Shown: in pieces, positions 1 to 11,172 of the stretch
How the letters are laid out: each line of letters starts with the position of its first letter
Position numbering within the stretch: the first letter of the stretch is position 1
Translations under genes and position numbers: made by a program
Assembly (NCBI GenBank): GCA_023053685.1
Contig: JALIGW010000013.1
Coordinates: forward strand, 15,759,501-15,823,500
DNA from: Diadophis punctatus similis
Taxonomy: Eukaryota > Chordata > Lepidosauria > Squamata > Dipsadidae
DNA length: 64,000 nucleotides
Direction of reading: 5' to 3'
Notes under the pieces: generated by a model
What the model was told of the DNA's origin: nothing
The model's database searches: none
Seen by the model: the letters and a program-made list of their open reading frames with translations, nothing else

Positions 1-507
1 GACTCTAAACAAGTTTCCCGATTTTTAGAGGGTCTAAAGAGATTTTCTTTAGCTGTATAATCACAATCTCTAGGAATATTGTCCCAAGCATTTTCAACTG
101 ATAGAAAGAACAGCAAAAATATCTCATGGCAGCCATTCTTCCTATTAGCTTTTTCCTAGTGCAAGGGAAGGGCATTTATTTTATAAAACAGTGATGAGGA
201 AGAAATAGTTCAATCTTAACTTCTCCATTGCAGAACCAAGTGTGTATCAGCACTTCAGAAAGACATCTCTAGTTTTTTTCATTCTAACTGATCCCCAGCA
301 TAGAGTTACTCTCTCTTGGAGTCTATTAATATATCGTTCTCATATATTTCATTGGCCAATTATATCTATGCAACAGAGGTGTTCAGAAGTCTTCAGATTA
401 CTCCAAGAGTTCTATCAAATTACCATTTGTAATGTGACAGAAGGGAAATTTATGAAATATAGAACTTGAATAATAATACTGATTGTAGTTAATTTTATTT
501 GCATTTA
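1..507. other. single-copy AT-rich DNA, no gene seen
   Basis: There is no repeat signature, RNA gene or convincing coding frame here. The one short open frame on the plus strand (242-469) has no recognisable domain and average AT-rich composition, so it is probably chance. Confidence 0.6.
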
Positions 508-742
508 GCAATAGCAATAGCACTTAGACTTATATACTGCTTCATAGTGCTTTACAGCCCTCTCTAAGTGGTTTACAGAGTTCAGCATATTGCCCCCAAC
601 AATCTGGGTCCTCATTTTACCCACCTCGGAAGGATGGAAGGCTGAGTCAACCTTGAGCCTGGTGAGATTTGAACAGCTGAACTGCTGAACTAGCAATCAG
701 CTGAAGGTTGCAGTGCTGCTTTTAACCACTGCGCCACCTCGC
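508..742 (-). mobile_element. tRNA-derived SINE (family 1), nearly complete
   Basis: Read on the minus strand, the element opens with a tRNA-like head containing an A-box-like stretch (GGTGGCGCAGTGGTTAAA) and, about 60 bases on, a B-box-like GTTCAAATCTC. A body follows with the phrases CCTTCCATCCTTCCGAGGTGG and ATTGTTGGGGGCAATATG, then a tail ending TATATAAGTCTAAGTGCTATTGC. The tail resembles an L2/MIR-type LINE end, which suggests mobilisation by an L2-like enzyme; that is inference. Two more copies lie at 16970-17198 and 29490-30990. No clear target duplication was found. The element would be transcribed by RNA polymerase III and encodes no protein. Confidence 0.8.
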
Positions 743-754
743 AGTGGATTTCTA

Positions 755-1003
755 TCTACCCCCTCCCTCCCACCCTCATTCTCTCTCCCCCCCCTCTCTC
801 CCCCCCCTCTCTCTCCCTCCCTCCCCCCCTCTCTGTTTGTCTGGGATCACCCTGTGCCACAAGTCATCAAAACAACCCTATTGCACCTCAGGTTTTGATT
901 GTTTAATGGTGGCCATTGTGTGTGTGGGGAGGGGGGGAATGGGACAGAAGATCTCTCCCTCTCCCTCTCCCTCTCCCCCCCCCCCTCTCTCTCTCTCTCT
1001 CTT
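755..1003. repeat. CT-rich low-complexity tracts
   Basis: Two pyrimidine-rich blocks (about 755-835 and 955-1003) of CCCTCTCT-type sequence are separated by about 120 bases of ordinary DNA. The overlapping proline/serine-rich and glutamate-rich open frames on both strands are composition artefacts. Confidence 0.85.
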
Positions 1004-1006
1004 GTC

Positions 1007-2610
1007 ATCTACAGTATCTATCCATCCAAAGATAGAAACTGAAATGGGGAAGTTTTTAAATACCCAAAAGAGGTGAATGCAAATTAAAATAGATTCCCAC
1101 ATTTAAGAATTTACTTTTGTTATCTTATTGTTTTGTTTAGAGATGGTGGTCTGAATTCTGCCCCAAATCATAACATCTGAGTGAGGTGGTACAGGTGATT
1201 AAATCATAATTGAAGGAGCTTTCGAAGACTTGTAAAAGCAAAGTCTATATAATACATCAAGGAAATCAAAGAAAGGAAGGAAAAAAAGGGAGAAAATGCA
1301 TGTTCATCTGGAAAGGCTTTCTCAAGGCGATAAGAAGAAAGAGCTATTGAAATCAACCTACTCATCAAAGCACATCAAGAGTGGCACTTATTTCTGATCC
1401 TATTTGACTTATAACAGACAAATTCAGTAAAATCCCATCTCTCAAGATGAATACTTAGAATAGTCATGGTAGCGGAAGGCCAAAACAGACAAAATCCCTA
1501 AATAATCAGAGAAACATTTTGGCAATGTTTACTCCAAGCTGCCCTCAGAAGCCTGTTAATATGGTAGCTTGTGATTTCCACGGCCAAAGGCTTTTTTTAT
1601 TTTGTGGATTCCCTTCCCTGATACTCTCATCTGTTTCAAAATGGTTTTGAAAAAAAGTAAAGTGGCCCTCTAAAAAAGTTTGAGCCACATTTTCATATAT
1701 TTTTTTTTAAAAATGATGATTTATGATTATGCAAACGATGTTTAATATGCATTAGGAATTCAAATGCTGTTGCAATAATTTTTTAGTAAAAGCTGCTTTT
1801 TGAACTACCTTTGCACATTTCTCTCCATGAGCCATAATTCTTCATCTATAGAGTAATTTATTTCTTCTGGTTTTAATATGTTACAGATGAATGGTTGTAT
1901 GTCTTTCCTGTTAGAGCATTACAAGACAGGCTACTTTTACATTAGGCTGGTACTACAACAGATACCTGTGGTGCTCTTCATGGTTCATGTGGTACTAATT
2001 TAAATGGGAAGTTGCACATATTTCATTGAAACACTTGGTAAAGCCAGCTTTCACAGAAGGGTGCAAATGATGGACTGTTCTCTGTGTGCAGCTGAACTGC
2101 TCTAAATGTGTCAGGGAGGGTTATGGATCATTTCATTCACCCATCAGCTCTGGTCCGCTGTGTGTACAAATCACAGCCGAGTGTCATCCAACAGAACATT
2201 CCTGACAATACTAGAACATTTATAGTACTGCCATTTTAATAGGAGATCGGCAACCCTGTTAAACAGTTTTACTTCTTTTAACTCTTGCAACACCTCTGTT
2301 GGAAAGAGACGATGGGAACATTTGCCTGCTGTGGGGAAACAGGCCCTTTTGTTTCAAGATTGTCTCAGGGGCTGCCGAAAGAATTAAATGTGAGTCGGTG
2401 GCTAGTAAGTCTTCTTGGACCTCTGTAAGTGATACAGCATCCTTATACTTCCTACAGCCACTTAACTATTAAACATGATGGAAGGAGGGGAGAGTTTAAT
2501 GGGCCTCTATAGGCACAACAGCACCTTCTTTTGGGTAATCCCTAGTCTTGAACATTAATTTTATGACATATGCACATTTTGCTGCTGTTACCTTGTTTTT
2601 CTGACAGAAA
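1007..2610. other. single-copy DNA, no gene seen
   Basis: No repeat family or coding frame is recognised over about 1.6 kb. The part at about 2040-2300 has a more balanced composition and no low-complexity tracts, so it is one of the better places to look for conserved non-coding sequence. No function can be read from it. Confidence 0.5.
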
Positions 2611-2615
2611 GTGGT

Positions 2616-2616
<1 letters not shown>

Positions 2617-2656
<40 letters not shown>
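2617..2656. repeat. (TG)n microsatellite
   Basis: About 40 bases of alternating TG with one interrupting TATG near the start. The Cys/Val-rich and His/Thr-rich frames across it are artefacts. Confidence 0.95.
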
Positions 2657-2657
<1 letters not shown>

Positions 2658-3015
2658 TTTGCGTCATGCACTTTGCTCTTTTTGTGCCTGAGTCTGCATT
2701 CATTTGCAACTGTTGCCAGGCCATCTCCCTTTCATCACTGTTAGTGTTTCTCAAGGACAAACTGAACCACCTTCATCCAGCGCTTTTTCCTTCCTGTGTT
2801 AAATTTGTGCAGTAAACTGGAAGGAGGATCAGTTGGTATTTTTGAAATAATATTTTCCCTTTTTCTTATTAAATGCACCAATTCCTGGAAATGGGAAAAG
2901 GGATATTTTCAGGGTAGTTTGTTAAGAATTATGGCATGATGAGAAAGCAGCTTAGAGTTCTGAAAACATTTGTTTAACCAAATGTTTATTGTTTCTATTC
3001 ATGACTTTCAGTAAC

Positions 3016-3062
3016 ATCATCATCATCATCATCATCATCATTGTCATCACCACCATCATCTC
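3016..3062. repeat. (ATC)n microsatellite
   Basis: A run of CAT/ATC triplets decays into TCACCACC variants at its 3' end. It has no coding context. Confidence 0.9.
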
Positions 3063-3310
3063 TACCAAGTCGTTTCAAAACTATCTAGAAAAATATAAAA
3101 AAATAAGACTACATCCCTTATTATTTATTATTTTCCAAAATAATTAATTAGATGAAGTCATCAATTTGTTCAACTTAATTCATTGAAGTAGTTGATGCAC
3201 TGAAAAAGTAGGAGGGAAGCTCTCATTATTTTTTATAGCTGAACAAATAAATTGCATCTTGAAAGCAACATGGATCAATTATCTAACAACTTAAAGAGCA
3301 CAATGTAGGC

Positions 3311-3672
3311 CAGTGGTTCCCAACCTGTGGTACGTGTACCACTAGTGGTACGCGAGGGCCTTCCAGGTGGTACGCGAACACTTTCGGGGTCATGAACGAT
3401 TTTTAGTTAGTTATTTTTTACTTCACAAAAATGTTTACTGCCTAACACAAGATAATCTGGCAACGATTTGCAACTGTTGCCACACGCCACCCACCTGGTT
3501 CCAGCGGCCCGAGAATCCAGTTGCTGGATGCGCGGGGCCAAAAAAGGAACGGTACAATTATGGAAATAAAGTGATATCTGATCGAATTTACTTTCTCTGG
3601 AACCAGGTGGTACGCGGCGACTGTACGGGATCTCCAAATGATACTCGATCACAAAAAGGTTGGGAACCACTG
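3311..3672. mobile_element. hAT-type MITE with perfect 8-bp TSD
   Basis: The 362-bp element begins CAGTGGTTCCCAACCTGTGG and ends AAGGTTGGGAACCACTG, giving terminal inverted repeats of about 17 bp. It is flanked by identical ATGTAGGC octamers (3303-3310 and 3673-3680). An 8-bp duplication with CAG...CTG ends is the hallmark of hAT insertions. Inside are GGTGGTACGCG motifs repeated near both ends. The open frames at 3367-3678 (plus) and 3407-3694 (minus) span the element but show no transposase or hATC dimerisation motif, so it is non-autonomous. Confidence 0.92.
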
Positions 3673-3680
3673 ATGTAGGC

Positions 3681-4674
3681 CAACTAAGAAGCACAGCAAA
3701 GAAGACATTGTCACTTTCGGTGAACTGCCTGATGTTATTTTAATTACACCATAGGCACTAAGGTGCTGGAACACCAAAACATTGCCAAGTAATTGGTTGA
3801 TTGGAGGTTCTGCTTAATGGCTGCATCCAAGCACTATAGACAACTATTTTAAAGTTGGATGCCTTGTGATGCCCACATTGAAGATCTAGCAATTTGCAGT
3901 CTATAAAGTTGACGTATTATTATTTTTATTGGTTGCCCTTGTCTTTGTTCTTATATCTATAGATTTCTTCTCCTTCTCCATGCCATCTGTTTTTGCATTT
4001 TTCATCTCCCTAATCTATTAACATTTTAATTTGCCTATTAATACATCATACAATTAACGATCCTAGGCCTGAGACAGCATAATAATACCAAAGCTGCAAT
4101 TCCACCTGGTATTATGGAGGGAAAATTAGGTCGCCACATCTGGATTGCAAAAGTCCAAGTGTCTACTAGATGGCAGCAGAAAGATTTTTTTCCCCCTAGC
4201 TAGTGGTCCCTTGGGTCATCATTGCTTGCTGCCTGATTTGGGAAAGAGTCATGACTGCCTCACAATTCCTGTCATTAGCTTTATGTTTGTTTTATGTTCT
4301 GCCTGAGAGAATAAGATCTTCTAATTGATTCTCCTAATAGCAAACTCGGGGGTGGAGTGCTGACAGAAATAGAGTCAAGGAGAATCATTGATCAAATAAG
4401 AAGACAGTAGACCTAAACACATTCAGTTGCAACAGAATTATGATTTTGAGATTGTGGGGGGAGGGAGAGAGAGAGGTACAAAAGACTGGTATTTGTATGT
4501 ACTTAATGGGGTAGTTTTGGGAATGTTAGGGAAAAGCTTGAATAAGAACATTTTGTTTAAAAATGAGTCTATGCTATAATATTTTGTAAAGGTGCCCATT
4601 TGTATTTCTTTGTGCTGGCAATCCATAATAAGGTCTGTTCATGAGTTCTTTGTAACTGTGTATAGCATGATATT
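3681..4674. other. single-copy DNA, no gene seen
   Basis: No repeat family, RNA gene or coding frame is recognised, apart from a short GA-rich patch near 4456-4476. Confidence 0.55.
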
Positions 4675-4820
4675 TGGTGTAGTGGTTAAAATGCTGGCCT
4701 AGAAACCAGGAGACCATGAGTTTTAGTCCCACCTTAGAAGGAATATTAGAATGTTTGCTGATTTGGGTTACTTATAAAGTAATACAGGCAGGATAAAAAT
4801 CTAATAAATAAAAATAAAAT
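4675..4820 (+). mobile_element. tRNA-derived SINE (family 2), internally deleted
   Basis: The tRNA-like head reads TGTAGTGGTTAAAATGC, followed by CTAGAAACCAGGAGACCATG and the B-box-like region GAGTTTTAGTCCCACC. Most of the central body found in the fuller copy at 61692-61925 is missing. The tail is intact: GGCAGGATAAAAATCTAATAAATAAA. It is a deleted, non-coding copy. Confidence 0.75.
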
Positions 4821-4829
4821 TTCAGTGAG

Positions 4830-6050
4830 TAAGAGTGATGCCAATAATGCTTCTGAATTGCAGTTAAACTGGTGCAGGCAACTTCCCAAAGAATTCATTT
4901 TAGCTTGCTCTTATTCTTCATTGGTATCTTTGCCTGGAAAGAAATCTGAACACAAATGCCACCTTTCAGAGGGAATTCTAACAGTCTTTCTTTAACATTC
5001 ACTTTGAAATGGCCAGAATGTTTTAAAATCTAGGGCAATCTGATCTCTTTATGCATGGGCAAAACATTACGCAATGTGTAGATTGGCCTTAATGGAATTC
5101 CTAAGCAATGAGAAAATCACCAACTCTTTCCACCATTGATATTCCACAATAGAACAAAACTTGGAAGCCAATGTGGGCTTTGTAAAAGAGATGGGAGGAG
5201 GAGGAAACTGAATAGAACCCTTTAGTGGGGTTCACTTTTCAGAAGTTGGCATGTTGCTTGGTTTGGTCCAATTATCAATAAATAAGAGGGATTAACTGTT
5301 GGTAATAGCATAGTGGACAAAAGCTGAAGGTCGCATGCAGCGAATTCAGCAAAGTGAGAATGTATTCAGGAGCGGGAACTTTTTAAAATTAACAAAAAAG
5401 AGAGATGATTAGGTTAACCAAGTAGCTCCTATGTCTTCCTGATATGAATTTGCTGCTGAGTTCTTCCCCAAGTATCACATTCCTTTTCTTAGTCCAAAAT
5501 AAGAATTTAGCCCTTAATAATCCAAAAAAGGAGAGAGATGGTCAAAAATAGCCATGGGGTTTAAAATAATTGGAAATGACCTTGAGAGATAAAATGTAGC
5601 ACATTCATCAGCCTGCCCAAATATGAGAACTGCTGGTTTTTGTAGTTCTTTGACATAGAAAACAAGCATTCTAACAGCAAAACAACAACAAAACTAAGTA
5701 ATTTTGGAGGTCTCATTTCTTTGACATCAGCACCTACCAGTAGCTGTTAACAACTGGACAGAAATTGGGTATGCCCAGTTACATTAACTGGTCTGCAAAC
5801 TGAGACAAATTAAGTAAAATCAGGTAATTTCAGTAGGGTACAACTAAGGTAATATCAAGAAAATGATTGCTTTATAGCTGAAGTACAAATAATTTATGAT
5901 AGCCCACAAAGCTCAACATAGGATCCCCTCTTATGTTTATATAACACCAGTATATAACATATTGAAAATATGGCTTACTAAATCCTTGATATGAATCCTG
6001 ATCCAATTAGGAATGGTGGCAATTTTCTGAGGTAATTATATATTATATAT
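4830..6050. other. single-copy DNA, no gene seen
   Basis: AT-rich sequence without a recognised repeat, RNA gene or supported coding frame. Confidence 0.55.
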
Positions 6051-6062
6051 ACAGTGTACACA

Positions 6063-6157
6063 GAGAGAGAGAGAGAAACACACATATATACATACACATA
6101 CATACACATACACATACATACATACATACATACATACATACATACATACATACATAC
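6063..6157. repeat. (GA)n and (ACAT)n microsatellites
   Basis: A short GA run (about 6063-6075) is followed by CACATA/ACAT repeats that become a pure ACAT tetranucleotide array up to the hAT element at 6158. Confidence 0.93.
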
Positions 6158-6356
6158 ATGGTGAAATTCAAAAAATTTCCATACCGCTTCTGTGGGCGTG
6201 GCTTGGTGGGCGTGGCAGGGAAAGGATATTGCAAAATTTCCATTCCCACCCCACTCTGGGGCCAGCCAGAGGTGGTATTTGCCAGTTCTCCAAACTACTC
6301 AAAATTTCCACTACCGGTTCTCCAGAACCTGTCAGAAACCTGCTGAATTTCACCCC
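6158..6356. mobile_element. hAT-type MITE inserted in microsatellite DNA
   Basis: About 199 bp with inverted ends: GGTGAAATTCAAAAAATTTCC on the left, and GAATTTCACCCC on the right preceded by internal AAAATTTCC matches. The inner sequence has two TGGGCGTGGC motifs and a CTACCGGTTCTCCAGAACC region. The flanks are ACAT-type repeats, so the target duplication cannot be resolved; ATACATAC and ATATACAT are only similar. The ends resemble those of the palindromic element at 48175-48442 (GGGGTGAAAT), so both probably use related transposases. Confidence 0.7.
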
Positions 6357-6382
6357 ATATACATGCACACAAACAAAGACAC

Positions 6383-6457
6383 ACAAACATACTATCTATC
6401 TATCTATCATCTATCTATAGAATGGATGGGAGGGAGGGAGGGAGGGAGGGAGGGAGG

Positions 6458-6538
<81 letters not shown>
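6383..6538. repeat. (ATCT)n-(GGGA)n-(GA)n compound microsatellite
   Basis: An ATCT/GATA run (about 6390-6418) is followed by GGGA (6429-6463) and then 75 bases of pure GA (6464-6538). The purine strand is continuous for over 100 bases, a composition that can form triplex DNA. Confidence 0.95.
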
Positions 6539-6539
<1 letters not shown>

Positions 6540-6540
<1 letters not shown>

Positions 6541-8135
6541 CCAGATTCACCTTTGTCCATAATATGTCAGATGTGCTATCTCTTGCATCCCAACCTCTCT
6601 CATATGATTGCTGTTGTGAGAGAAAATGGGAGGAGAGAGTACCAGATAAATTAAATACAACTGAAGTAAAAATTAATCTTTTTTTTACTAAAATATTAAT
6701 GGACAGCTACTCTTTTCAGTAGTTCAAAAAGGTTTCAGAAAAGCCTTCAAATAACCAACTTCGGGTGAAAAAATACATTTCATTTTTTGTCCTTTTTGCA
6801 TTATTTTATGTATCCAATATTAAGTATCCCTATATGATATGGTTTATTATGTACATATTTATACAGTTGACTACAAGCAAAGAATAGTAAAATACATGAA
6901 AACATATAGTTCACTCATAGCAGAAAATATTTTTTCAGGTATTTTGTTTCAAATATTGAAACAAAATTTTGTTTTAAACATTTTGACATTTCTCACATTG
7001 TAGAAATTAAAGAAAAGCAGTCCTTTCAAGGTTTTTAGCATATCACAGGCATAATAGCAACTATAATCCAAGTATCTTATCCAGATGAATAGTATGGAAG
7101 GTTTCCTAGCTGATGGAAGATGTCGGAATGTACTATGTTTCATTTGTCAACCCTCAGAGAAATTCATATGAATTTTGTCTGAGGTTAATTTTATAGGTTC
7201 ATCCTAAAGCAAGAGTCTGGGGAAAAAATGAAGGAAATTTAGAAAGAGACAGAGAAAGAGGCTACTATGCCCAGATCCCTTGAAATGGTGTTTAGATGTG
7301 TATCTAGAAGTCACAATTTCCTGATTTCTAATATGGTGCCTCAACCACTATATCAATTTGGGGCTCTGAATTTAGAATTACAATTCATAATTCATAAATA
7401 TTTATACATATGCCCAGAAACATATACTAATTTCACAGTTTAAGGCACCTTGTAAAGATAAGTTCATAAGCTTTGGATGGTTTGACAAACTTGCTCCTGG
7501 TTGTTCTGATCTACAAGGGTTGCAGAAACCATAAGGACCACTGAAAATCTGAATAACCTGTTCAATACAAGAGAAAGATCTAAACATGGCTCTGGAGGCC
7601 ACAAAATTGATCAAAGAGTCCCTATGTGGTCAGCAGATTGTTTATTCATGACCTAAAATCTCCTCTTGTTCTAGTGTTTCCTAACCTATGAATGAATGAA
7701 TTTATTAATTAATGAAATTAGAGTTTATTTAAAGTTGGTCTGCCAGTAGCCTAACGCAAACTAGATTAAGCCAAGCCAGGAAACTAAAGCTGAAATATTT
7801 TAAACATGTAACATGAAAGCAAAAGTCAGTTGAAAAGATGCTTTTGCTTAGAATAATTTCAACAGAGAGTTGAAAAGGTCAGAAGGTAGTTAGATCCTAT
7901 CACTGATGGCACAAGCATAAATTTCAAAAAAGCAGTTATCGTAGATAAATCTGGCTAAATGGTATCTATTATATCGAAAAGTCATAAGTGATGGAACTAG
8001 GAGTTTAATTTTATATATTTAATATAAAATATTTAACAATAACATTTTCCATTGCGTAATCTTTAGATTACCTATTCCAGGCATGTGAAGATTAAAATGA
8101 TTAAAAAGGCTAGGTCTATCTTGTTGCTAGTTCTA
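6540..8135. other. single-copy AT-rich DNA, no gene seen
   Basis: About 1.6 kb without a recognised repeat or coding frame. The short minus-strand frames at 6949-7143 and 7402-7614 show no domain. Confidence 0.5.
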
Positions 8136-8524
8136 TAGGTAGTCCCTGCTTGACAAACCCTTGTTCAACAACTGTTTAAACTTACAATGGCATTGAACGA
8201 GTAATACTTAGAGATAGTCCTCTTACATCAGTGACAGTATCACGTAACACCATTTGCAACCTTCATTGCCAGCTTCCAATGAGCAAATTCTATAAGAAAG
8301 CTGGAAAAGGGCAATCACATAATGTCCTTGCTTAATGACCTTAATGTCCTTGCTTAATGACCTGCAGTTATGAGTCATTAATAATGGCATTAATAATGGC
8401 ACCTGGAAATGCTGAAATTCTCATTGCAAAGGGGTTCAACCACATGGCATTGTGTTTTATGACCACATCACTTAGAAACATAAATTCTGGTCCTAAATAC
8501 CATCACTAAGTGAGGGCTACCTGC
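8136..8524. mobile_element. mariner/Tigger-like MITE, diverged copy
   Basis: The left end TATAGGTAGTCCCTGCTTGAC and right end GTGAGGGCTACCTGCA are inverted relics of the GGTAGTCCTCGACTTA terminus, seen better at 51949-52336. The interior keeps the family phrases TTAATGACC and ATCACATAATG. A 21-bp unit (TGTCCTTGCTTAATGACCT) is tandemly duplicated at about 8319-8362. A TA dinucleotide at the ends fits Tc1/mariner-type target choice, but the clade name is inferred. It has no transposase frame. Confidence 0.6.
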
Positions 8525-8604
8525 ACTGAGCTCAATTGTGTTTCTGTTGTAGGATGAATGGATCAAACATTACATAATCCAAGATTAAATCTGTCCTCTC
8601 TTAT

Positions 8605-8646
8605 CAAACAAACAAACAAACAAACAAACAAACAAACAAACACACA
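8605..8646. repeat. (CAAA)n microsatellite
   Basis: About ten AAAC/CAAA units sit just upstream of a hAT element. They are probably the remains of a retroposon tail or a chance array. Confidence 0.93.
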
Positions 8647-8687
8647 AATTGTTAGTCCCCCCATGTAGAAAAATGTATCCAATAAGG

Positions 8688-8984
8688 CAGGGGCGGGTTG
8701 CTCTCGAAGTTGCTACCGGTGCGCTGTGCATGCATCTCCATGATTTATGTGCATGCATGCGCGGAAGCAAAAAATCGCTAAAATCTCGCACGGGCACGTC
8801 CCCTCATGAGATTTTGCTTCCGTGCATGTGCAGGAAGCAAAAAAAGCCCACAAAATCTGAAAAAAAGATGGCAACGCGTGACGGACCGGTGAAGACGACA
8901 GATCGGTGTCGCGTGCAAATTACATAATCGGCTGGCCGCTACCGGTGCGGTAGAGTGGACTGCACCGGTAGGAACCCACCACTG
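8688..8984. mobile_element. hAT-type MITE (CCGGTAGGAACCCACC family), perfect TSD
   Basis: The 297-bp element begins CAGGGGCGGGTTGC and ends CGGTAGGAACCCACCACTG. Identical CAATAAGG octamers flank it (8680-8687 and 8985-8992). Its right end matches the right ends of 42415-43055 and 45583-46221 (minus strand): CTACCGGTGC, then AGAGTGGAC and the terminal repeat. It is GC-rich with many CpGs in AT-rich surroundings and has no transposase, so it moved with enzyme supplied in trans. A left segment reads GCGCGGAAGCAAAAAATCGC and a near mirror of it lies at about 8812-8840. Confidence 0.92.
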
Positions 8985-8992
8985 CAATAAGG

Positions 8993-10665
8993 TATCAACT
9001 CCCCATTGTAAACCAAATAGGAATTACAACCAGATATATTTTACCGTAAAACTACATTAAAAGAATCTTGTAAGTCTGAAGCTACAATCCTTCTCCTGTC
9101 TCTTTTATAGCCCAAGAAACTAGGGAATATTTCTTCTAAGCCCAAGAAACTAGGGAATATTTCTTTTCTGCCCATTATCCATTTGTGGGCTACACTGTCT
9201 CTTATCCCACCATTTGTTGGCAGTGTCTCTTTGGCCAGGCTCCCAAGCTTTTTCTCACACACCATTACAGAAGGCCAGGAACATCTTCTAAATTGTTCAT
9301 TTTCTATATACAGAATAGTTTCTACATACAGAATGCTATCTTTTTATCTTTTTCTTTGCTACTGGTTGATAGAGTTGAGTAAAAAAATATTCTCGATAGG
9401 CTACTAGGATATAAATAATACCTGTAAGAAAGAACATGAACCACTCTAACAGGCATGTTCTCTTGTTAGCAGTTCTTGTGATTATATTCATGGTGCTTCC
9501 ATCCATACGGCCATCTGATATTAAACAACTTTTAATTTGTTTCCCACCCATGTAATACATTTCCATACATTACCCAGTCATCAAAATCACCTCGGAGATC
9601 AGAATATATGTGGAAATTCTGTCATGTGAATTGACAGTGAGAAGTCTTTTTATGCATTTACCCTTTAACTACATGACATATCATCTCTGGATTTCACCCA
9701 GAGGGTGTTGAAAAGGAAATGATTTAGCTAAGCCAGTTCGTAGAGTCCCACTGTTTTAAAACAGATTTAAAAGCGAGATCAGGCTCCAACTTGAATTTCA
9801 ACTGTTTCACTGAAAAAGAATGATAGCTGCTGTCCAAACATTATACTCACACAAAAATACACTTCTCCAGGAAGGCCTACCATTATGAATGGATGTGCAC
9901 CTGAGGGAAACATCAGAATAAGCAGGTCCTCTTCTTTGAACTGCATTCTCTTTCAAGCTCATTTTTTCCTCTCATTCTTTTTCTTTAGGAAAAAAAATCC
10001 CTTCAGTGTCATTATTATCCTCCTGGTGCATTTCTACCAGTAAAGGGCTGTTATTTTGTATTGCTCTTGAAGGCCGAAACAGGTGATGCTGTAAGGACAG
10101 ATTGTACAATATTTGTACCTTCAGAACCTTTTCAACTTTTCAGCTTCAAAAGACTGTCATTGATCAGACCTGAATCATCCTGCAAAGATAATCAGTGTTT
10201 TACAATCTCAATCATATAATTTAAGGTACTTAGGGTTTTTGTTGTTGTTGTTGTTGTTGCTTTCCCTTTGCCTTCCAAATAAATTGGAGTGAAAATATAG
10301 TAGGCATTGAGTGATATATTTTTATGAGTCTCATTTCCTATTTCATGGTAATGTTCTCCAATTTTTGCGGCTAAGTGTGGACGATGAAGACAGAGTGAGG
10401 CAAGGAGAAAATCTATTCCTTTCTCATGAGCTTCTGTTGCTGGTAGCCCAGTCTGCATTATGGAATAATAGACTCCATTAGGTTCATGTTTGAAAAAGAC
10501 AGTTTCTTGCTTTTCAGCTTATGGGCAGGCAGGCAAGATATTGACAATAACAATAATATCATTCTGCTTCTCACTTGCTGTTTTTGTTTGGGAAAATTTA
10601 GAACTAACAGCTTTGGTACAGCTCATTCAAAATTTATTGCATTTGGATGTAAACTTAGCAAATTT
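8993..10665. other. single-copy DNA with a short tandem duplication, no gene seen
   Basis: Only local features stand out: a roughly 31-bp tandem duplication at 9109-9168 (unit begins AGCCCAAGAAACTAGGGAAT) and a (TTG)n run at about 10238-10259. No coding frame is supported. Confidence 0.55.
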
Positions 10666-11035
10666 CATAAGAATGCAGAAAACAGAGTTGGAAGGGACCT
10701 TGGAGGTCTTCTAGTCCAACCCCCTGCTCAAGCAGGAGACCCTATACCATTTTAGATAAATGACTGACAGGCTCTTCTTAAAAGCTTCCAGAGATGGAGC
10801 ACTCACAATTTCTGAAGGCAAGCCATTCCATTGATTTAGTGTTCTTGCTGTCAAGAAATTTCTCCTTAGTTCTAGGTTGCTTCTTCTATCCTTAGTTAGT
10901 TTGCATCGATTGCTTTTTTGTCCTGCCACCTGGTGCTTTGGAAAATAGGTTGACCTTCCTCTTCTTCGTGGCAGCCCCTCAAATATTGAAACACTGCTAT
11001 CATGTCATCCTTAGTCAAATTCAAAACCTAATGGT
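10666..11035 (-). mobile_element. CR1 LINE 3' fragment
   Basis: On the minus strand this is the 3' end of a CR1 retrotransposon. The final coding part reads LNQWNGLPSEIVSAPSLEAF, the conserved C-terminal tail of CR1 reverse transcriptase. After it come the classic 3' phrases GGTTGGACTAGAAGACCTCC and GGTCCCTTCCAACTCTG and a remnant of the octamer tail near 10666. The frame at 10711-10929 is open over 72 codons but has no RT catalytic core, so this is a 5'-truncated dead copy. Sister fragments lie at 17440-18476 (plus) and 58021-58165 (minus). Confidence 0.88.
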
Positions 11036-11043
11036 CCTGTGAA

Positions 11044-11172
11044 TGGATGGGTGGATGGAATGATGGAATGATGGAATGATGGAAGGAAGGAAGGAAGGAA
11101 GGAAGGAAGGAAGGAAGGAAGGAAGGAAGGAAGGAAGGAAGAAAGGAAGGAAGGAAGGAAGGAAGGAAGGAA
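11044..11172. repeat. (GGAA)n microsatellite with ATGG-type start
   Basis: GGATGGGTGGATGG and three GGAATGAT units grade into about 94 bases of GGAA repeats (11079-11172), with a single GAAA interruption near 11141. Confidence 0.95.

Noticed and set aside
508..742. A functional tRNA gene
   Set aside because: A- and B-box-like words are present, but the cloverleaf arms do not pair and the sequence continues into a SINE body and tail.
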